This document shows, in pieces, positions 7,751-19,694 of a stretch of 64,000 bases of DNA. The position numbers were made by a program, and so were the translations under genes. Below the pieces are notes generated by a model. That model was not told where the DNA came from, did no database searches, and saw nothing but the letters and a program-made list of their open reading frames with translations. Source of the stretch: Actinokineospora bangkokensis (GTDB lineage: Bacteria > Actinomycetota > Actinomycetes > Mycobacteriales > Pseudonocardiaceae); the NCBI RefSeq assembly GCF_001940455.1, contig NZ_MKQR01000028.1:288057-352056 (forward strand), in the 5' to 3' direction. Numbering within the stretch: position 1 is the first letter of the stretch; each line of letters begins with the position of its first letter.

Positions 7751-8587
7751 GTGGCGCAGGTGATCGAGGTCGACGACCCGGCCGACCCGCGGCTGGACGA
7801 CTTCCGCGACCTGTCGACCGCCGACCGCAGGCCGGACCGCCCGGGCGGGCGCGGGCTGGTGGTGGCCGAGGGCGTCGTGGTGGTGCGGCGGCTGCTGGCC
7901 TCGGCCTACCCGGTGCGCGCCCTGCTCGGGGTGCGCCGCCGGGTCGAGGCGCTGGCCGACGACCTGACCGGGGTCGACGCCCCCGCCTACGTCACCACCG
8001 CCGAGGTCATGGCCGAGGTCGTCGGCTTCCACCTCAACCGCGGCGTGCTGGCCACCGCCGACCGGGCCGCCCCACCCGACCCCGCCGCCCTGGTCGCGGG
8101 CGCGCGCGCCGTGGCGGTGCTGGAGGGCGTCGGCGACCACGAGAACCTGGGGTCGATCTTCCGCAACGCCGCCGCGCTGGGCGTCGACGCCGTCCTGCTG
8201 GGACCCGGGTGCAGCGACCCGCTCTACCGGCGCAGCGTCCGCGTCTCCATGGGCCACGTCCTCGCCGTCCCGTTCGCCCCGCTCGAACCCTGGCCGGACG
8301 GGCTGGAGCGGTTGCGCGACAACGGCTTCCGCGTCTTGGCGCTCACCCCGCGGGCGGGCTCGACCCCGCTGGCGGCGCTGCCCCCCGCCCCGCGCACCGC
8401 GCTGCTGCTCGGCTCGGAGGGCCCCGGCCTCACCGACGAGGCCATTGCCGCGGCGGACGCGGCCGTCGCCATCCCGATGTCCCGCGGCGTCGACTCGCTC
8501 AACGTCGCCACCGCGGCCGCCGTGGCCTTCTACGCCCTGCACCCGCACACCGAAGGGGATCCCGGTGCGACTGCACGTCGAGGCTGA
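7751..8587 (+). CDS. TrmH/SpoU family RNA 2'-O-methyltransferase
   Basis: A 278-residue SPOUT methyltransferase that should use S-adenosylmethionine to methylate a ribose in rRNA or tRNA. The N-terminal substrate-binding domain starts VAQVIEVDDPADPRLDDFRD, near identical to my recollection of mycobacterial Rv0881. The C-terminal knot has the three SpoU motifs: NLGSIFRNAAALGVDAVLLG, LLLGSEGPGL and IPMSRGVDSLNVATAAAVAF. GTG 7751 gives this N-terminus; an upstream ATG at 7700 adds unconserved residues. It overlaps the DUF2537 gene by 23 bp. The target nucleotide is not deducible. Confidence 0.88.
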   Translation: MAQVIEVDDPADPRLDDFRDLSTADRRPDRPGGRGLVVAEGVVVVRRLLASAYPVRALLGVRRRVEALADDLTGVDAPAYVTTAEVMAEVVGFHLNRGVLATADRAAPPDPAALVAGARAVAVLEGVGDHENLGSIFRNAAALGVDAVLLGPGCSDPLYRRSVRVSMGHVLAVPFAPLEPWPDGLERLRDNGFRVLALTPRAGSTPLAALPPAPRTALLLGSEGPGLTDEAIAAADAAVAIPMSRGVDSLNVATAAAVAFYALHPHTEGDPGATARRG

Positions 8588-9137
8588 CCACCCCGTCCTC
8601 ACCGGCGACGACGGCACCGGCCCCCGGGCGGTCGACCCCGCCACCCTCCCGCTCGACCGGGACCTCGTCACCGCGCTCACCGAGTGGGCCAGGGTCGCCC
8701 GGGCGGTCGACGGCGAGGACGCCGGGGCGCTGGTCACCCGCCGGGGCCTGCAACTGGCCGCCCGCCTGGCCACCGCCATGAACCACCCGATCGACTACGT
8801 CGACCCGATCACCGGCGGCACGACCCCCGTCCGCCCCGCCCCGCGGCAGGCCCGCCCGGCCCCCGCGCCCACCGGCGAGCCGACCCCGTGGCTCACCGGG
8901 CTCACCCTCTCGGCCTTCCTCGCCGCGATCACGGTCGTGGCGGTGGTCGCCCTCGCCATCACCCTGCACGACACCAACCCCGTGCTGCCCCTGGTGTCCA
9001 ACCTGGTCGTCACCGCGGGCCTGCTCCCCTCCATCTGGCTGGCCCGCCGGACCCCGACCTGGCGCTGGGTCTCCTACGGCGTGGCCACCGGCATCGCCCT
9101 GAGCTGGCTCGTGCTCCCGTTCGTCCTGTTCTCCTGA
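8565..9137 (+). CDS. DUF2537 membrane protein
   Basis: A 190-residue protein. The soluble N-terminal half of about 85 residues is followed by a Pro/Ala linker and three hydrophobic segments: about 105-127 (LTLSAFLAAITVVAVVALAI), 133-150 and 160-185. The organisation and its position directly after a SpoU methyltransferase match DUF2537, represented by Rv0882 in mycobacteria; the role is unknown. GTG 8565 has GAAGGGG a few bases upstream and overlaps the methyltransferase by 23 bp, indicating translational coupling. It converges on an ABC exporter gene with a 39-bp gap. Confidence 0.78.
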   Translation: MRLHVEADHPVLTGDDGTGPRAVDPATLPLDRDLVTALTEWARVARAVDGEDAGALVTRRGLQLAARLATAMNHPIDYVDPITGGTTPVRPAPRQARPAPAPTGEPTPWLTGLTLSAFLAAITVVAVVALAITLHDTNPVLPLVSNLVVTAGLLPSIWLARRTPTWRWVSYGVATGIALSWLVLPFVLFS

Positions 9138-9176
9138 CGCCTGTCCTCCCGGTGCCGCGCCGCGGGCGGGCCTGCC

Positions 9177-11018
9177 TCACACCAGGGACTCCCGCCAGGC
9201 CTGGTGCAGCCCGGCGAACGCCCCGCCCGAGGCGATCAGCTCCGCGGGGGACCCGTCCTCCACGACCCGCCCGCCGTCGACGACCAGCACCCGGTCGGCG
9301 ATGAGCACCGTCGAGAACCGGTGCGCGATGATCAACGCCGTGCGGTCGACCAGCACCGACTCCAGCGCCCGCTGCACCACCGCCTCGGTCGGCACGTCCA
9401 AGCTGGACGTCGCCTCGTCGAGCACCAGCACACCGGGGGAGGCCAGGTAGGCGCGCGCGAACGCGATCACCTGCCGCTGCCCGGCGGACAGCCGACCCCC
9501 GCGCTTGCGCACGTCGGTGTCGTAGCCCTCCGGCAGCGCCGAGATGAACTCGTGCCCGCCGACCGCCCGCGCCGCCGCCTCCACCTCCGCGCGCGTGGCC
9601 CGCGGCGCGCCCAGCGCGATGTTGTCCGCGACGGACCCGCTGAACAGGAAGTTCTCCTGCGTCACCATCACCACCGCGCGCCGCAGGTCGGCGTCGGCGA
9701 CCTCCCGCAGGTCCACCCCGTCCAGCCGCACCGCCCCCTCGCTGGGGTCGTAGAAGCGCGCGACGAGCTTGGCCACGGTGGACTTCCCGGCGCCGGTCGG
9801 GCCGACCAGCGCGACCGTCTGGCCCGCCGGGACCACCAGGTCCAGCCGGTGCAGCACCACGGGGGTGTCCGCGCGGTAGCGGAACACCACCCCGCCGAAC
9901 TCCACCGCCCGCCCACCGCCGCGCGCGGGCAGCGGGCGCGGGTGCTCGGGCTCGGCGACGTCCGGGCGCTCCTCCAGCAGGCCGGAGATCTTCTCCAGTG
10001 CCGCCGAGGCCGAGGAGTAGGCGTTGGCGAACATGGCGATCTCGTCGAGCGGGTCGTAGAAGCGGCGCAGGTACAGGGTGAACGCGGCCAGCACGCCCAG
10101 CTCCAGCCCGCCGCCGATCACCCGGTAGGCGCCGATGGCCAGCACCAGCGCCAGCGACAGGTTGCCCACCAGCCGCACGGCCAGGGTGAAGTGGGCCATC
10201 ACGGTGAACGCGCGGTGGTTGGCCCGGCGGAAGTCGTCGTTGAGCGCGTCGAAGATGCGCTCGTTGCGCTCCTCCCGGCGGTAGGCCTGCACGGCGCGGA
10301 TGCCGTTCATGGTCTCCACGTACTGCACGATCACCTTGGCGATCGCGCCGCGGGTGCCCCGGTAGGCGGCGTCGGAGTGCTTCTGGAACCAGCGGGTCGC
10401 CAGGTAGACGGGCAGGAAGCCGATGAGCACCAGCGCCGCCAGCGGCGGGTCGAGCCACAGCATCAGCCCGGCGATGCCCAGCAGCGACAGCACCGCGCTC
10501 AGCGTGTTCTCCACGCCGGTGTCCAGCAGCTCCTCCAGCGCGTCGACGTCGCTGGTCATCCGGGACACGACCTTGCCGGAGGTGTACTCCTCGTGGAAGG
10601 ACACCGACAGCCGCCCGGAGTGCTCGAACACCCGCTGCCGCAGGTCGGTGAGCACGTCGCGGCCCAGCCGCCCGGACAGCCGCATGAACGCGTAGAACAG
10701 CCCGGACGCCGAGGTCGCGGTGGCGAAGTAGCCGACGACGCACCACAGCAGGGTCGTCGGGTCCCCGTCGACCGCGCGCGGGATGCCGGAGTCGAGCGCC
10801 ACCGCGACCAGCAGCGGCCCGGACAGCGTGGCCGCGTTGTAGAGCACCACCAGCGCCAGCGCGGCCAGCGCCACCCACCGGCGCGGGCGCAGCAGCGACC
10901 CGAGCAGTGCCCGCGACCGCCTGCGCAGCTGGGTGCCGACGCCAGCGAGCAGCTCGTCGTCGTCCTCGGCGGCCACGCCCCGCCAGGACAGCTCGTCGTC
11001 GGGGACCTGCTCGCTCAC
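9177..11018 (-). CDS. ABC exporter half-transporter with canonical ATPase site (subunit 2)
   Basis: A 613-residue type IV ABC half-exporter: about 75 cytoplasmic residues, six membrane helices to about residue 355, then a nucleotide-binding domain. Walker A is GPTGAGKST near residue 405. The signature is LSAGQ rather than LSGGQ. Walker B VLVLDEATSSLD has the catalytic Glu, and the H-loop is IIAHRFST. Its GTG overlaps the stop of the upstream half-exporter by 4 nt. In heterodimeric exporters the active site combines this Walker B Glu with the partner's intact LSGGQ, exactly as seen here. The substrate (lipid, peptide or drug) is unknown. Confidence 0.88.
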   Translation of the reverse strand: MSEQVPDDELSWRGVAAEDDDELLAGVGTQLRRRSRALLGSLLRPRRWVALAALALVVLYNAATLSGPLLVAVALDSGIPRAVDGDPTTLLWCVVGYFATATSASGLFYAFMRLSGRLGRDVLTDLRQRVFEHSGRLSVSFHEEYTSGKVVSRMTSDVDALEELLDTGVENTLSAVLSLLGIAGLMLWLDPPLAALVLIGFLPVYLATRWFQKHSDAAYRGTRGAIAKVIVQYVETMNGIRAVQAYRREERNERIFDALNDDFRRANHRAFTVMAHFTLAVRLVGNLSLALVLAIGAYRVIGGGLELGVLAAFTLYLRRFYDPLDEIAMFANAYSSASAALEKISGLLEERPDVAEPEHPRPLPARGGGRAVEFGGVVFRYRADTPVVLHRLDLVVPAGQTVALVGPTGAGKSTVAKLVARFYDPSEGAVRLDGVDLREVADADLRRAVVMVTQENFLFSGSVADNIALGAPRATRAEVEAAARAVGGHEFISALPEGYDTDVRKRGGRLSAGQRQVIAFARAYLASPGVLVLDEATSSLDVPTEAVVQRALESVLVDRTALIIAHRFSTVLIADRVLVVDGGRVVEDGSPAELIASGGAFAGLHQAWRESLV

Positions 11019-12808
11019 GACGCCACCGCGCCTTCCTGCTCGGAGTCCAACGCGGACATCAGCGCCCGGTAGCCGGGGTCGGTGGCCAGCAGCTCAGCGT
11101 GCGTGCCGACGGCGGTGACCCGGCCGCCGTCGAGCACGGCCACCCGGTCGGCCAACCGCACGGTGCTGGAGCGGTGCGCCACCACCAGCGCGCTCACCCC
11201 GCTGAGCACCCGGCGCAGCGCGCGCTCCACCTCGGCCTCGGTGTGCACGTCCAGCGCCGAGAGCGGGTCGTCGAGCACCAGCAACCTCGGCCTGCCCACG
11301 ACCGCCCTGGCCAGCGCCAACCGCTGCCGCTGCCCACCGGACAGCGACAGCCCCTGCTCGCCGATGCGGGTGTCGAGGCCCCAGGGCAGGGCGCGCACGA
11401 AGTCCTCGGCGCTGGCCACCCGCAGCGCCAGCCACACGTCGTCGTCGGTGGCGCCCGGGGAGCCCAGGGCCACGTTCTCCCGCACGCTGGCGGAGAACAG
11501 CACCGGCTCCTCGAACGCGGTGGCCACGGTCGCGCGCAGGTCGGCCAGGCGCGCGTCGCGCACGTCCACCCCGTCCACCAGCACCCGCCCGCCGGTCACG
11601 TCCGCCAGGCGCGGCACCAGCGCGGTGAGGGTCGTCTTGCCGGAACCGGTGGGCCCCACCAGCGCCAGCGTCTCCCCGGGCCGCACCACCAGGTCCACGC
11701 CGTCGAGCACGGGCGCGCCCGCCCCCGGGTAGGTGAACCGCACGCCCTCGAACCGCAGCTCACCGCCGGTGGCGGGCAGGTCGGCGGGCTCGGCGGGGTC
11801 GGTGATGGTGACCTCGGCGTCGCGCACCTCCCAGTACCGCTCGCACGCGGTGGCGCTCTGGTTGGCGTCGGCCAGCAGCCAGCCGATCGAGTCGATGGGC
11901 CAGCGCAGGTACCCGGCCACGGTGACCGCGGCGACCAGCGTGCCCACCGTCATCGTGCCGTCGGCGATGCCCAGCGCCCCCACCAGCAGTTGCAGCCCCA
12001 GCCCCAGCTCGGGCAGCAGGATGATCACGGCGATGAGCGCGGCCAGCACCTTGTACTTGGCCAGCTCCGTGCGCCGCCAGGCCGCGGCCTGCCCGGCGAA
12101 GCGGCGGGCGATGTCGGGCCCCCGGCCGAAGGCCTTGAGCACCCGGATCCCCAGCACCGACTCCTCGACGGTCGTGGCCAGGTCCCCCGCCTGGTCCTGC
12201 GAGCGCCGCGCCAGCACCGCGTACCGGGTCTCGTGGTGGGCCGAGACCAGCACCAGCGGCACCCCGCAGGCCAGCGTGATCAGCCCCAGCCACGGGTCCA
12301 GCACGAACAGCACCCCGATCCCCAGCAGGATCGTCGTGGTGTTGACGACGATGAACACCGCGCTGAACCCGATGAACCGGCGCAGCGTCGACAGGTCGGT
12401 GACCGCCCGCGACAGCAGCTGCCCGGACTGCCACTGGTCGTGGAACGCCACCGGCAGCCGCTGCAGGTGGCGGTAGAGGTCCGCCCGCAGGTTCGCCTCG
12501 ATCCGCGGCCCCGGCGCCGAGGCCAGCCGCCGCCGCGCCCACACCAGCAGCGCCTCGGCCACCCCCAGGGCGGTGATCAGGGCGATCAACCACCCCAGCG
12601 ACCCGGGGTCGCGCCCGGCCACCGGCCCGTCCAGCACCGCCTTGATCACCAGCGGGGTGGCCAGCCCGCACACCATCGCGGCCAGCACGGCGCCCGCCGA
12701 CCCGATCAGGTACCAGCGGAAGGGCTTGACGTAGGGCAGCAGCCGCAGGAGCGTGCGCAACCTCGTGCCGCTGGTCGTGGAGTCGGTGTCGGTCTCGCCG
12801 GAGGTCAT
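11015..12808 (-). CDS. ABC exporter half-transporter with degenerate ATPase site (subunit 1)
   Basis: A 597-residue half-exporter with six membrane helices and an ATPase domain. Walker A is GPTGSGKTT near residue 382 and the signature LSGGQRQRLALARA is perfect. Walker B reads LLVLDDPLSALD, with Asp in place of the catalytic Glu near residue 512; the H-loop is VVAHRSST. The Glu-to-Asp change with an intact signature marks the non-catalytic subunit of a heterodimer and complements the overlapping downstream gene. ATG 12808 follows an acidic Thr/Ser-rich start. The two genes form an operon; nothing nearby reveals the cargo. Confidence 0.88.
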   Translation of the reverse strand: MTSGETDTDSTTSGTRLRTLLRLLPYVKPFRWYLIGSAGAVLAAMVCGLATPLVIKAVLDGPVAGRDPGSLGWLIALITALGVAEALLVWARRRLASAPGPRIEANLRADLYRHLQRLPVAFHDQWQSGQLLSRAVTDLSTLRRFIGFSAVFIVVNTTTILLGIGVLFVLDPWLGLITLACGVPLVLVSAHHETRYAVLARRSQDQAGDLATTVEESVLGIRVLKAFGRGPDIARRFAGQAAAWRRTELAKYKVLAALIAVIILLPELGLGLQLLVGALGIADGTMTVGTLVAAVTVAGYLRWPIDSIGWLLADANQSATACERYWEVRDAEVTITDPAEPADLPATGGELRFEGVRFTYPGAGAPVLDGVDLVVRPGETLALVGPTGSGKTTLTALVPRLADVTGGRVLVDGVDVRDARLADLRATVATAFEEPVLFSASVRENVALGSPGATDDDVWLALRVASAEDFVRALPWGLDTRIGEQGLSLSGGQRQRLALARAVVGRPRLLVLDDPLSALDVHTEAEVERALRRVLSGVSALVVAHRSSTVRLADRVAVLDGGRVTAVGTHAELLATDPGYRALMSALDSEQEGAVAS

Positions 12809-12962
12809 CAGGGGTCCCCTCGGGTTGTGGCCCGAGGAGACAGGTTAGGGCGGTACCTGGTGGGGGAGCACCTGGTTTTCCGCCGCGCGGCGTCGAGCGC
12901 CTACGCCCCCGCGCGCGGCGCAGGCACGTCAGACCCGCGGCTCGACCACGGGGTCGGGGAGA

Positions 12963-14048
12963 TCACCCGCGGTTGGAGCGGGTCCCCAGGAGCACGTCCT
13001 CCCAGGACGGCACGGTGGGGCGGGCCTTCTTCCCGCTCTTGGGCCGCCGGACCGCCGCCGCGGGCTCGGCCTTGCGCGGGGGCTCCTCCATCAGCGCCTC
13101 CTGCTCGTCGGCGCCCTCGGGCGACGACGGCGGGGACTGCGGCCCGGGGGCCTGCTCCGGGTGCACCACGTCGTCCGGGAACTCCACGACCGCCGCCTGC
13201 TCCGCCGCGGGCCCCGCGGTGTCGTCCGGCGCGGTGTCGTCCAGGGCGGTGTCGTCCAGGGCGGCGGCGGGCACGGGGTCGGGCGTCAGCTCGAAGTCCT
13301 CGACGAACTCCTGCTCGGCGTCGCGCACCGGCGCGGCGGGCAGCTCCGCGGCGACCGGCGACGCCGGGTACGGCTCGTGCGCCGCGGGCTCGACGTCGGT
13401 GGTCTCCAGGTTGATCGCGGCCTGGGCCAGCTCGGTGACCGGCCGGACCGTGCGCAGCGGCCGGTTGGGCTGGGGGTCGAGCAGGTCGTGGGCGTGCTCG
13501 TCGACCGGGGTGACGGTGCCGCCGTTGACCCCGGGGGCGAAGGTCCAGTGCGCGCGGTTGTGGCTGCGGCCCGCGGTCCAGGACAGCCGGACGACCCACT
13601 TGCCGTCCTCGCCGCGCCAGGAGTCCCACTCGGCGACCTCGGCGTAGTCGTGGCCGCGCAGGGTGAACGCGTGCTGCACGACCTCGTCGAGGGTCTGCAC
13701 GTCCGGGCCGCCCTCGCGCACCGGGTGGGCGCGCTGGGCCATCTCGGCGTAGCGGGAGCGCTCCAGCAGCACCGGGTAGGCGAAGCGCTCCACCTTGTGC
13801 GTGGGCACCCCCGCCGCCTCGGCGACCTGCTCCACCGACTCGCCCGCGCGGATGCGGGCCTGGATCTCGCGAGGACGCATCTGGCTCTCCAGCTCGATCT
13901 CGATCTGGCCGAGTCGGGTGACGTCTCCTCGGGCGGCGGCGCGCAGCCGCTCGTCCGCCGGGAGGGTGAAGCGCTCGCCCCGCGCGTGGTCCTCGCAGAT
14001 GACGGTCTTGCCGTCATCCGAGAGCCCGACGACCCGCAGCGCGCGCAC
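12963..14048 (-). CDS. sepH: SepH, FtsZ-interacting cell division regulator
   Basis: A 361-residue protein of the former DUF3071 family, which stimulates FtsZ assembly in Streptomyces and mycobacteria (Rv0883c). Residues 1-30 (VRALRVVGLSDDGKTVICED) and the helix-turn-helix near 65-95 (REIQARIRAGESVEQVAE, then AAGVPTHKVERFAYPVLLER) are highly conserved, followed by the WDSWRGEDGKWVVRLSW block. The C-terminal half is a disordered acidic Pro/Ala stretch ending in a basic patch (KSGKKARPTVPSWEDVL), the usual FtsZ-contacting layout. GTG 14048 has GGGAGGT 5 nt upstream. It lies beside serC, as in mycobacteria. Confidence 0.92.
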   Translation of the reverse strand: MRALRVVGLSDDGKTVICEDHARGERFTLPADERLRAAARGDVTRLGQIEIELESQMRPREIQARIRAGESVEQVAEAAGVPTHKVERFAYPVLLERSRYAEMAQRAHPVREGGPDVQTLDEVVQHAFTLRGHDYAEVAEWDSWRGEDGKWVVRLSWTAGRSHNRAHWTFAPGVNGGTVTPVDEHAHDLLDPQPNRPLRTVRPVTELAQAAINLETTDVEPAAHEPYPASPVAAELPAAPVRDAEQEFVEDFELTPDPVPAAALDDTALDDTAPDDTAGPAAEQAAVVEFPDDVVHPEQAPGPQSPPSSPEGADEQEALMEEPPRKAEPAAAVRRPKSGKKARPTVPSWEDVLLGTRSNRG

Positions 14049-14241
14049 CGTGCACCTCCCATACGGCATGAGCAGAAATCACTCGTCAGCGTCCCACGGT
14101 AGATCGGCCCTGGGGCCTGGCGCGGCAGGCGCGCCGCGATCGCCGTGACATCCCTTCGTGATCTTGCCGTATCCACCTGGGGGGTCGCATCCCGATTGGG
14201 TGAACCTTCACCCATTCGCGCCGCGTGTCCCCCTGGACACG

Positions 14242-14284
14242 CCGCAGGGCCACCGCCCACGGTGATCGGGCGGTGGCCCTGCGG
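14242..14284. terminator. Perfect 17-bp hairpin terminator of serC
   Basis: Arms 14242-14258 and 14268-14284 are exact complements (CCGCAGGGCCACCGCCC) with a 9-nt loop, starting 13 bp after the serC stop on the minus strand. Confidence 0.75.
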
Positions 14285-14296
14285 CAGGGGGGTACC

Positions 14297-17072
<2,776 letters not shown>

Positions 17073-17116
17073 GCCGGCGATTGTCGGCCATGCCCGGCGG
17101 CGGCCTCCCCCGGGGC

Positions 17117-17740
17117 TCAGCCGGGCAGCAGGCCGCGGGCCATGGCGGTGGTCACCGCGGCCGTGCGGTCGGAGACGCCCAGCTTGGCGAAGGCGCGCAG
17201 CAGGTGGGTCTTCACCGTGGCCTCGCCGATGTGCAGCTCCCGGCCGACCTCGGCGTTGGTCATGCCCGTGGCCACCAGCGCGAGCACCTGCACCTCCCGG
17301 CCGGACAGCTCCGGTCGGGCGGGCGCGCGCACCCGGTGCACCAGCCTGCCCGCCACCGAGGGGGCCAGCACCGTCTCGCCGCGGTGGGCGGCCCGCACCG
17401 CCGCCGCCAGCTCCGCGCGGGAGGCGTCCTTGAGCAGGTAGCCCGCGGCGCCCGCCTCCACCGCGCGCAGGATGTCGGCGTCGGTCTCGTAGGTCGTCAC
17501 GACCACCACCCGGGTGCCCGGCAGCTCGGCGGTGATCCGGGCGGTGGCGCCCGCCCCGTCCAGGCCGGGCATCCGCAGGTCCATCAGCACCACGTCCGGG
17601 CGCAGCGCCCGCGCGGTGGCCACGGCCTCCGCCCCGGAGCCGGCCTCGCCCACCACGTCGAGGTCGGGCTCGGCGGCGAGCATCCCGCGCAGCCCCTGCC
17701 GCACGACCGGGTGGTCGTCGACCAGCAGGACGGTGATCAC
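17117..17740 (-). CDS. NarL/FixJ family response regulator
   Basis: A 207-residue two-component regulator. The receiver domain starts ITVLLVDDHPVVRQGLRGML, with acidic pocket DD at 8-9, phosphoacceptor Asp in VLMDLRMPG and the switch Lys in GAAGYLLKDA. The C-terminal LuxR-type helix-turn-helix is LSGREVQVLALVATGMTNAE followed by VGRELHIGEATVKTHL. GTG 17740 overlaps the kinase stop by 4 nt. It is the last gene of a four-gene operon (ABC ATPase, ABC permease, kinase, regulator) and probably activates that operon when the transported compound is sensed. Confidence 0.92.
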   Translation of the reverse strand: MITVLLVDDHPVVRQGLRGMLAAEPDLDVVGEAGSGAEAVATARALRPDVVLMDLRMPGLDGAGATARITAELPGTRVVVVTTYETDADILRAVEAGAAGYLLKDASRAELAAAVRAAHRGETVLAPSVAGRLVHRVRAPARPELSGREVQVLALVATGMTNAEVGRELHIGEATVKTHLLRAFAKLGVSDRTAAVTTAMARGLLPG

Positions 17741-18894
17741 GGGCGCACCTTGAGCACGACGGTGGTGCCCTGGCCGGGGGCGGACTGCACGGCCAGCTCG
17801 CCGCGCACCTGCTCGGCCCGGGCGCGCATGCCCCGCAGGCCGTAGCCGTCGGTGGGGGCGCCGGGGTCGAAGCCCGCGCCGTCGTCGGTGACGGTGAGCA
17901 CCACCGCGCCCGCGGCGTGCACCAGGTCGACGGTGACGGCGGTGGCGCCCGCGTGCTTGCCGACGTTGGCCAGCGCCTCCTGGGCGGTGCGCAGCAGCAC
18001 GACCTCGACCCCGGTGGGCAGCCCGCCCCCGGGCACGCCCTCGGCGTGGAAGTCCGCGGCGGTGCCGGTCTCGGCGGCCAGCCGCTCGACCTGGCGGCGC
18101 AGCGCGGCGACCAGGCCGCCGCCCGCCAGCGCGGTCGGGGCCAGCGCGGCGACCATCGCCCTGGCCTCGGCCAGGTTCTCCCGGGCGGTGCGGGTGGCCA
18201 GCGCCAGCGCCCGGTCCACCCTGTCCCGGTCCTGGTCGGCCTCGGCGGCCTGGAGCAGGGTGATGATGCTGGTGAAGCCCTGGGCGAGGGTGTCGTGGAT
18301 CTCCCCGGCCAGCCGGGCCCGCTCGGCGGCCACCCCGGCCTCGTGCGAGAGCCGGACGACCTCGGCCCGGCTGGCCTCCAGCTCCCCGATGAGCCGGGCC
18401 CGCTCGCCGTTCTGCCGCACGACCCGGTGGATGAACGTGCCCATCAGCAGCGACAGCGCCAGCCCGAGCACCGCCGTGGGCAGCAGCCCGCCCAGGTCGC
18501 CGACGCCCTGCCCGGTCAGCGCGGGCACCAGCAGCGGCAGCAGGTTGGCCAGCACCACCACCGGTGCCGCCGCGGCCAGCGGCAGCGCCATGAACACCAT
18601 CGGGCAGAGCGCGAAGAGGGCGAACGCGCTCGCCGGGGCCAGCCGCAGCGCCACCGCGAACAGCACCAGCGACACCGCGGTGAAGACCCACGTGTGCGGC
18701 GCCCGCTCCCGCAGCACGGCCCGGTCGCGGCCGTAGGCGGCGTAGAGCACGCCGATCGCCAGCACCGCCCCGGCCGCCCAGAACCGGCCGGGCGCGTCGC
18801 CGGAGGCGATGAGCGCGGGCACGAACAGGTAGCCCACCGCGTAGTAGGCGTCCCACAGGCGCAGCGACCGGCTGTCCTCGGCCCGCGCCGTCAC
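17737..18894 (-). CDS. Membrane sensor histidine kinase (HisKA_3/NarX-type)
   Basis: A 385-residue kinase with five or six hydrophobic segments in residues 15-170, a short coiled linker, a HisKA_3 dimerisation domain with phosphoacceptor His in RLAGEIHDTLAQGFTSII, and an HATPase domain (AQEALANVGKHAGATAVTVD, then DDGAGFDP and GYGLRGMRAR). The small extracellular portion suggests sensing within the membrane or via the transporter. GTG 18894 overlaps the permease stop by 4 nt, and its own stop overlaps the regulator start by 4 nt. Confidence 0.9.
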   Translation of the reverse strand: MTARAEDSRSLRLWDAYYAVGYLFVPALIASGDAPGRFWAAGAVLAIGVLYAAYGRDRAVLRERAPHTWVFTAVSLVLFAVALRLAPASAFALFALCPMVFMALPLAAAAPVVVLANLLPLLVPALTGQGVGDLGGLLPTAVLGLALSLLMGTFIHRVVRQNGERARLIGELEASRAEVVRLSHEAGVAAERARLAGEIHDTLAQGFTSIITLLQAAEADQDRDRVDRALALATRTARENLAEARAMVAALAPTALAGGGLVAALRRQVERLAAETGTAADFHAEGVPGGGLPTGVEVVLLRTAQEALANVGKHAGATAVTVDLVHAAGAVVLTVTDDGAGFDPGAPTDGYGLRGMRARAEQVRGELAVQSAPGQGTTVVLKVRP

Positions 18895-19694
18895 CGCCGG
18901 TCGGTCCACCGGAACACCACCGCGCACAGCGCCGCGCCGACGGCGCACCAGCAGAGCAGCACCAGCGCCACCGTCCCGTGCTCCCACGATCCCGCCACCT
19001 CCTGTGCGGCCATCGTGTCCGGGAGGAACACCGAGCGGAAGCCCTGGGCCATCCACCGCACCGGGAACAGCGCCGCGACCTGGGTCATCACCGAGGGCAG
19101 CGCGCTGGTCCGCACGAACACCCCGGAGGTGAACTGGAGGGCCAGCACCGGCACGTTGAGCACCGCCGCCGCGGCCCGCGAGGACCGGACCAGGCTGCTC
19201 GCGGCGATGCCCAGCAGCGAGCACGCCAGCACCGAGAGCGCGAACACCCACGCGAAGGTCAGCCACCGGCCCGGGTCGGCGGGCAGCGGCAGGTCGAATG
19301 CCACCACCGCCACGAGCAGGACCAGCGCCACCTCGGCCAGCGAGCTGACCGCCACCAGCACGACCTTGCCCGCGAAGTACGCCCCCGCCGGGACGGGCGT
19401 GCCGCGCAGGCGCTTGAGCGTGCCGTCCTCCCGGTCGGCGGTGATGCCGACGCCGACGCTGAGGAACGCCGTCGACAGCACGCCGTAGGCGACGGTGCTC
19501 GCGGCGAGCACGTGCGAGTACGGCTCCGGGCCCGCCCCGCCGCCGCCGATCCCGCCGAGCAGCAGCAGGACCAGCGCGGGCAGGCAGAACGTGAACAGCA
19601 CGGCTTCCTTGGCCCGGAAGAACATCCGCAGCTCGGCCACACCCCTCGCGAGGCCGATCCGCAGCGGGCTGGGCAGCGCCACCGGGCGGGTCAC
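18891..19694 (-). CDS. ABC-2 type transporter permease
   Basis: A 267-residue ABC-2 permease with six hydrophobic helices (first about 30-50, LFTFCLPALVLLLLGGIGGG). The conserved ITADREDGTLKRLRGTPVP block precedes helix 3, as in DrrB/YadH-type drug or polysaccharide exporters. Both ends overlap neighbouring genes by 4 nt, so it is translationally coupled to the ATPase upstream and the kinase downstream. The substrate is unknown; linkage to a two-component system suggests a self-induced antibiotic or cell-envelope stress exporter. Confidence 0.88.
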   Translation of the reverse strand: MTRPVALPSPLRIGLARGVAELRMFFRAKEAVLFTFCLPALVLLLLGGIGGGGAGPEPYSHVLAASTVAYGVLSTAFLSVGVGITADREDGTLKRLRGTPVPAGAYFAGKVVLVAVSSLAEVALVLLVAVVAFDLPLPADPGRWLTFAWVFALSVLACSLLGIAASSLVRSSRAAAAVLNVPVLALQFTSGVFVRTSALPSVMTQVAALFPVRWMAQGFRSVFLPDTMAAQEVAGSWEHGTVALVLLCWCAVGAALCAVVFRWTDRR

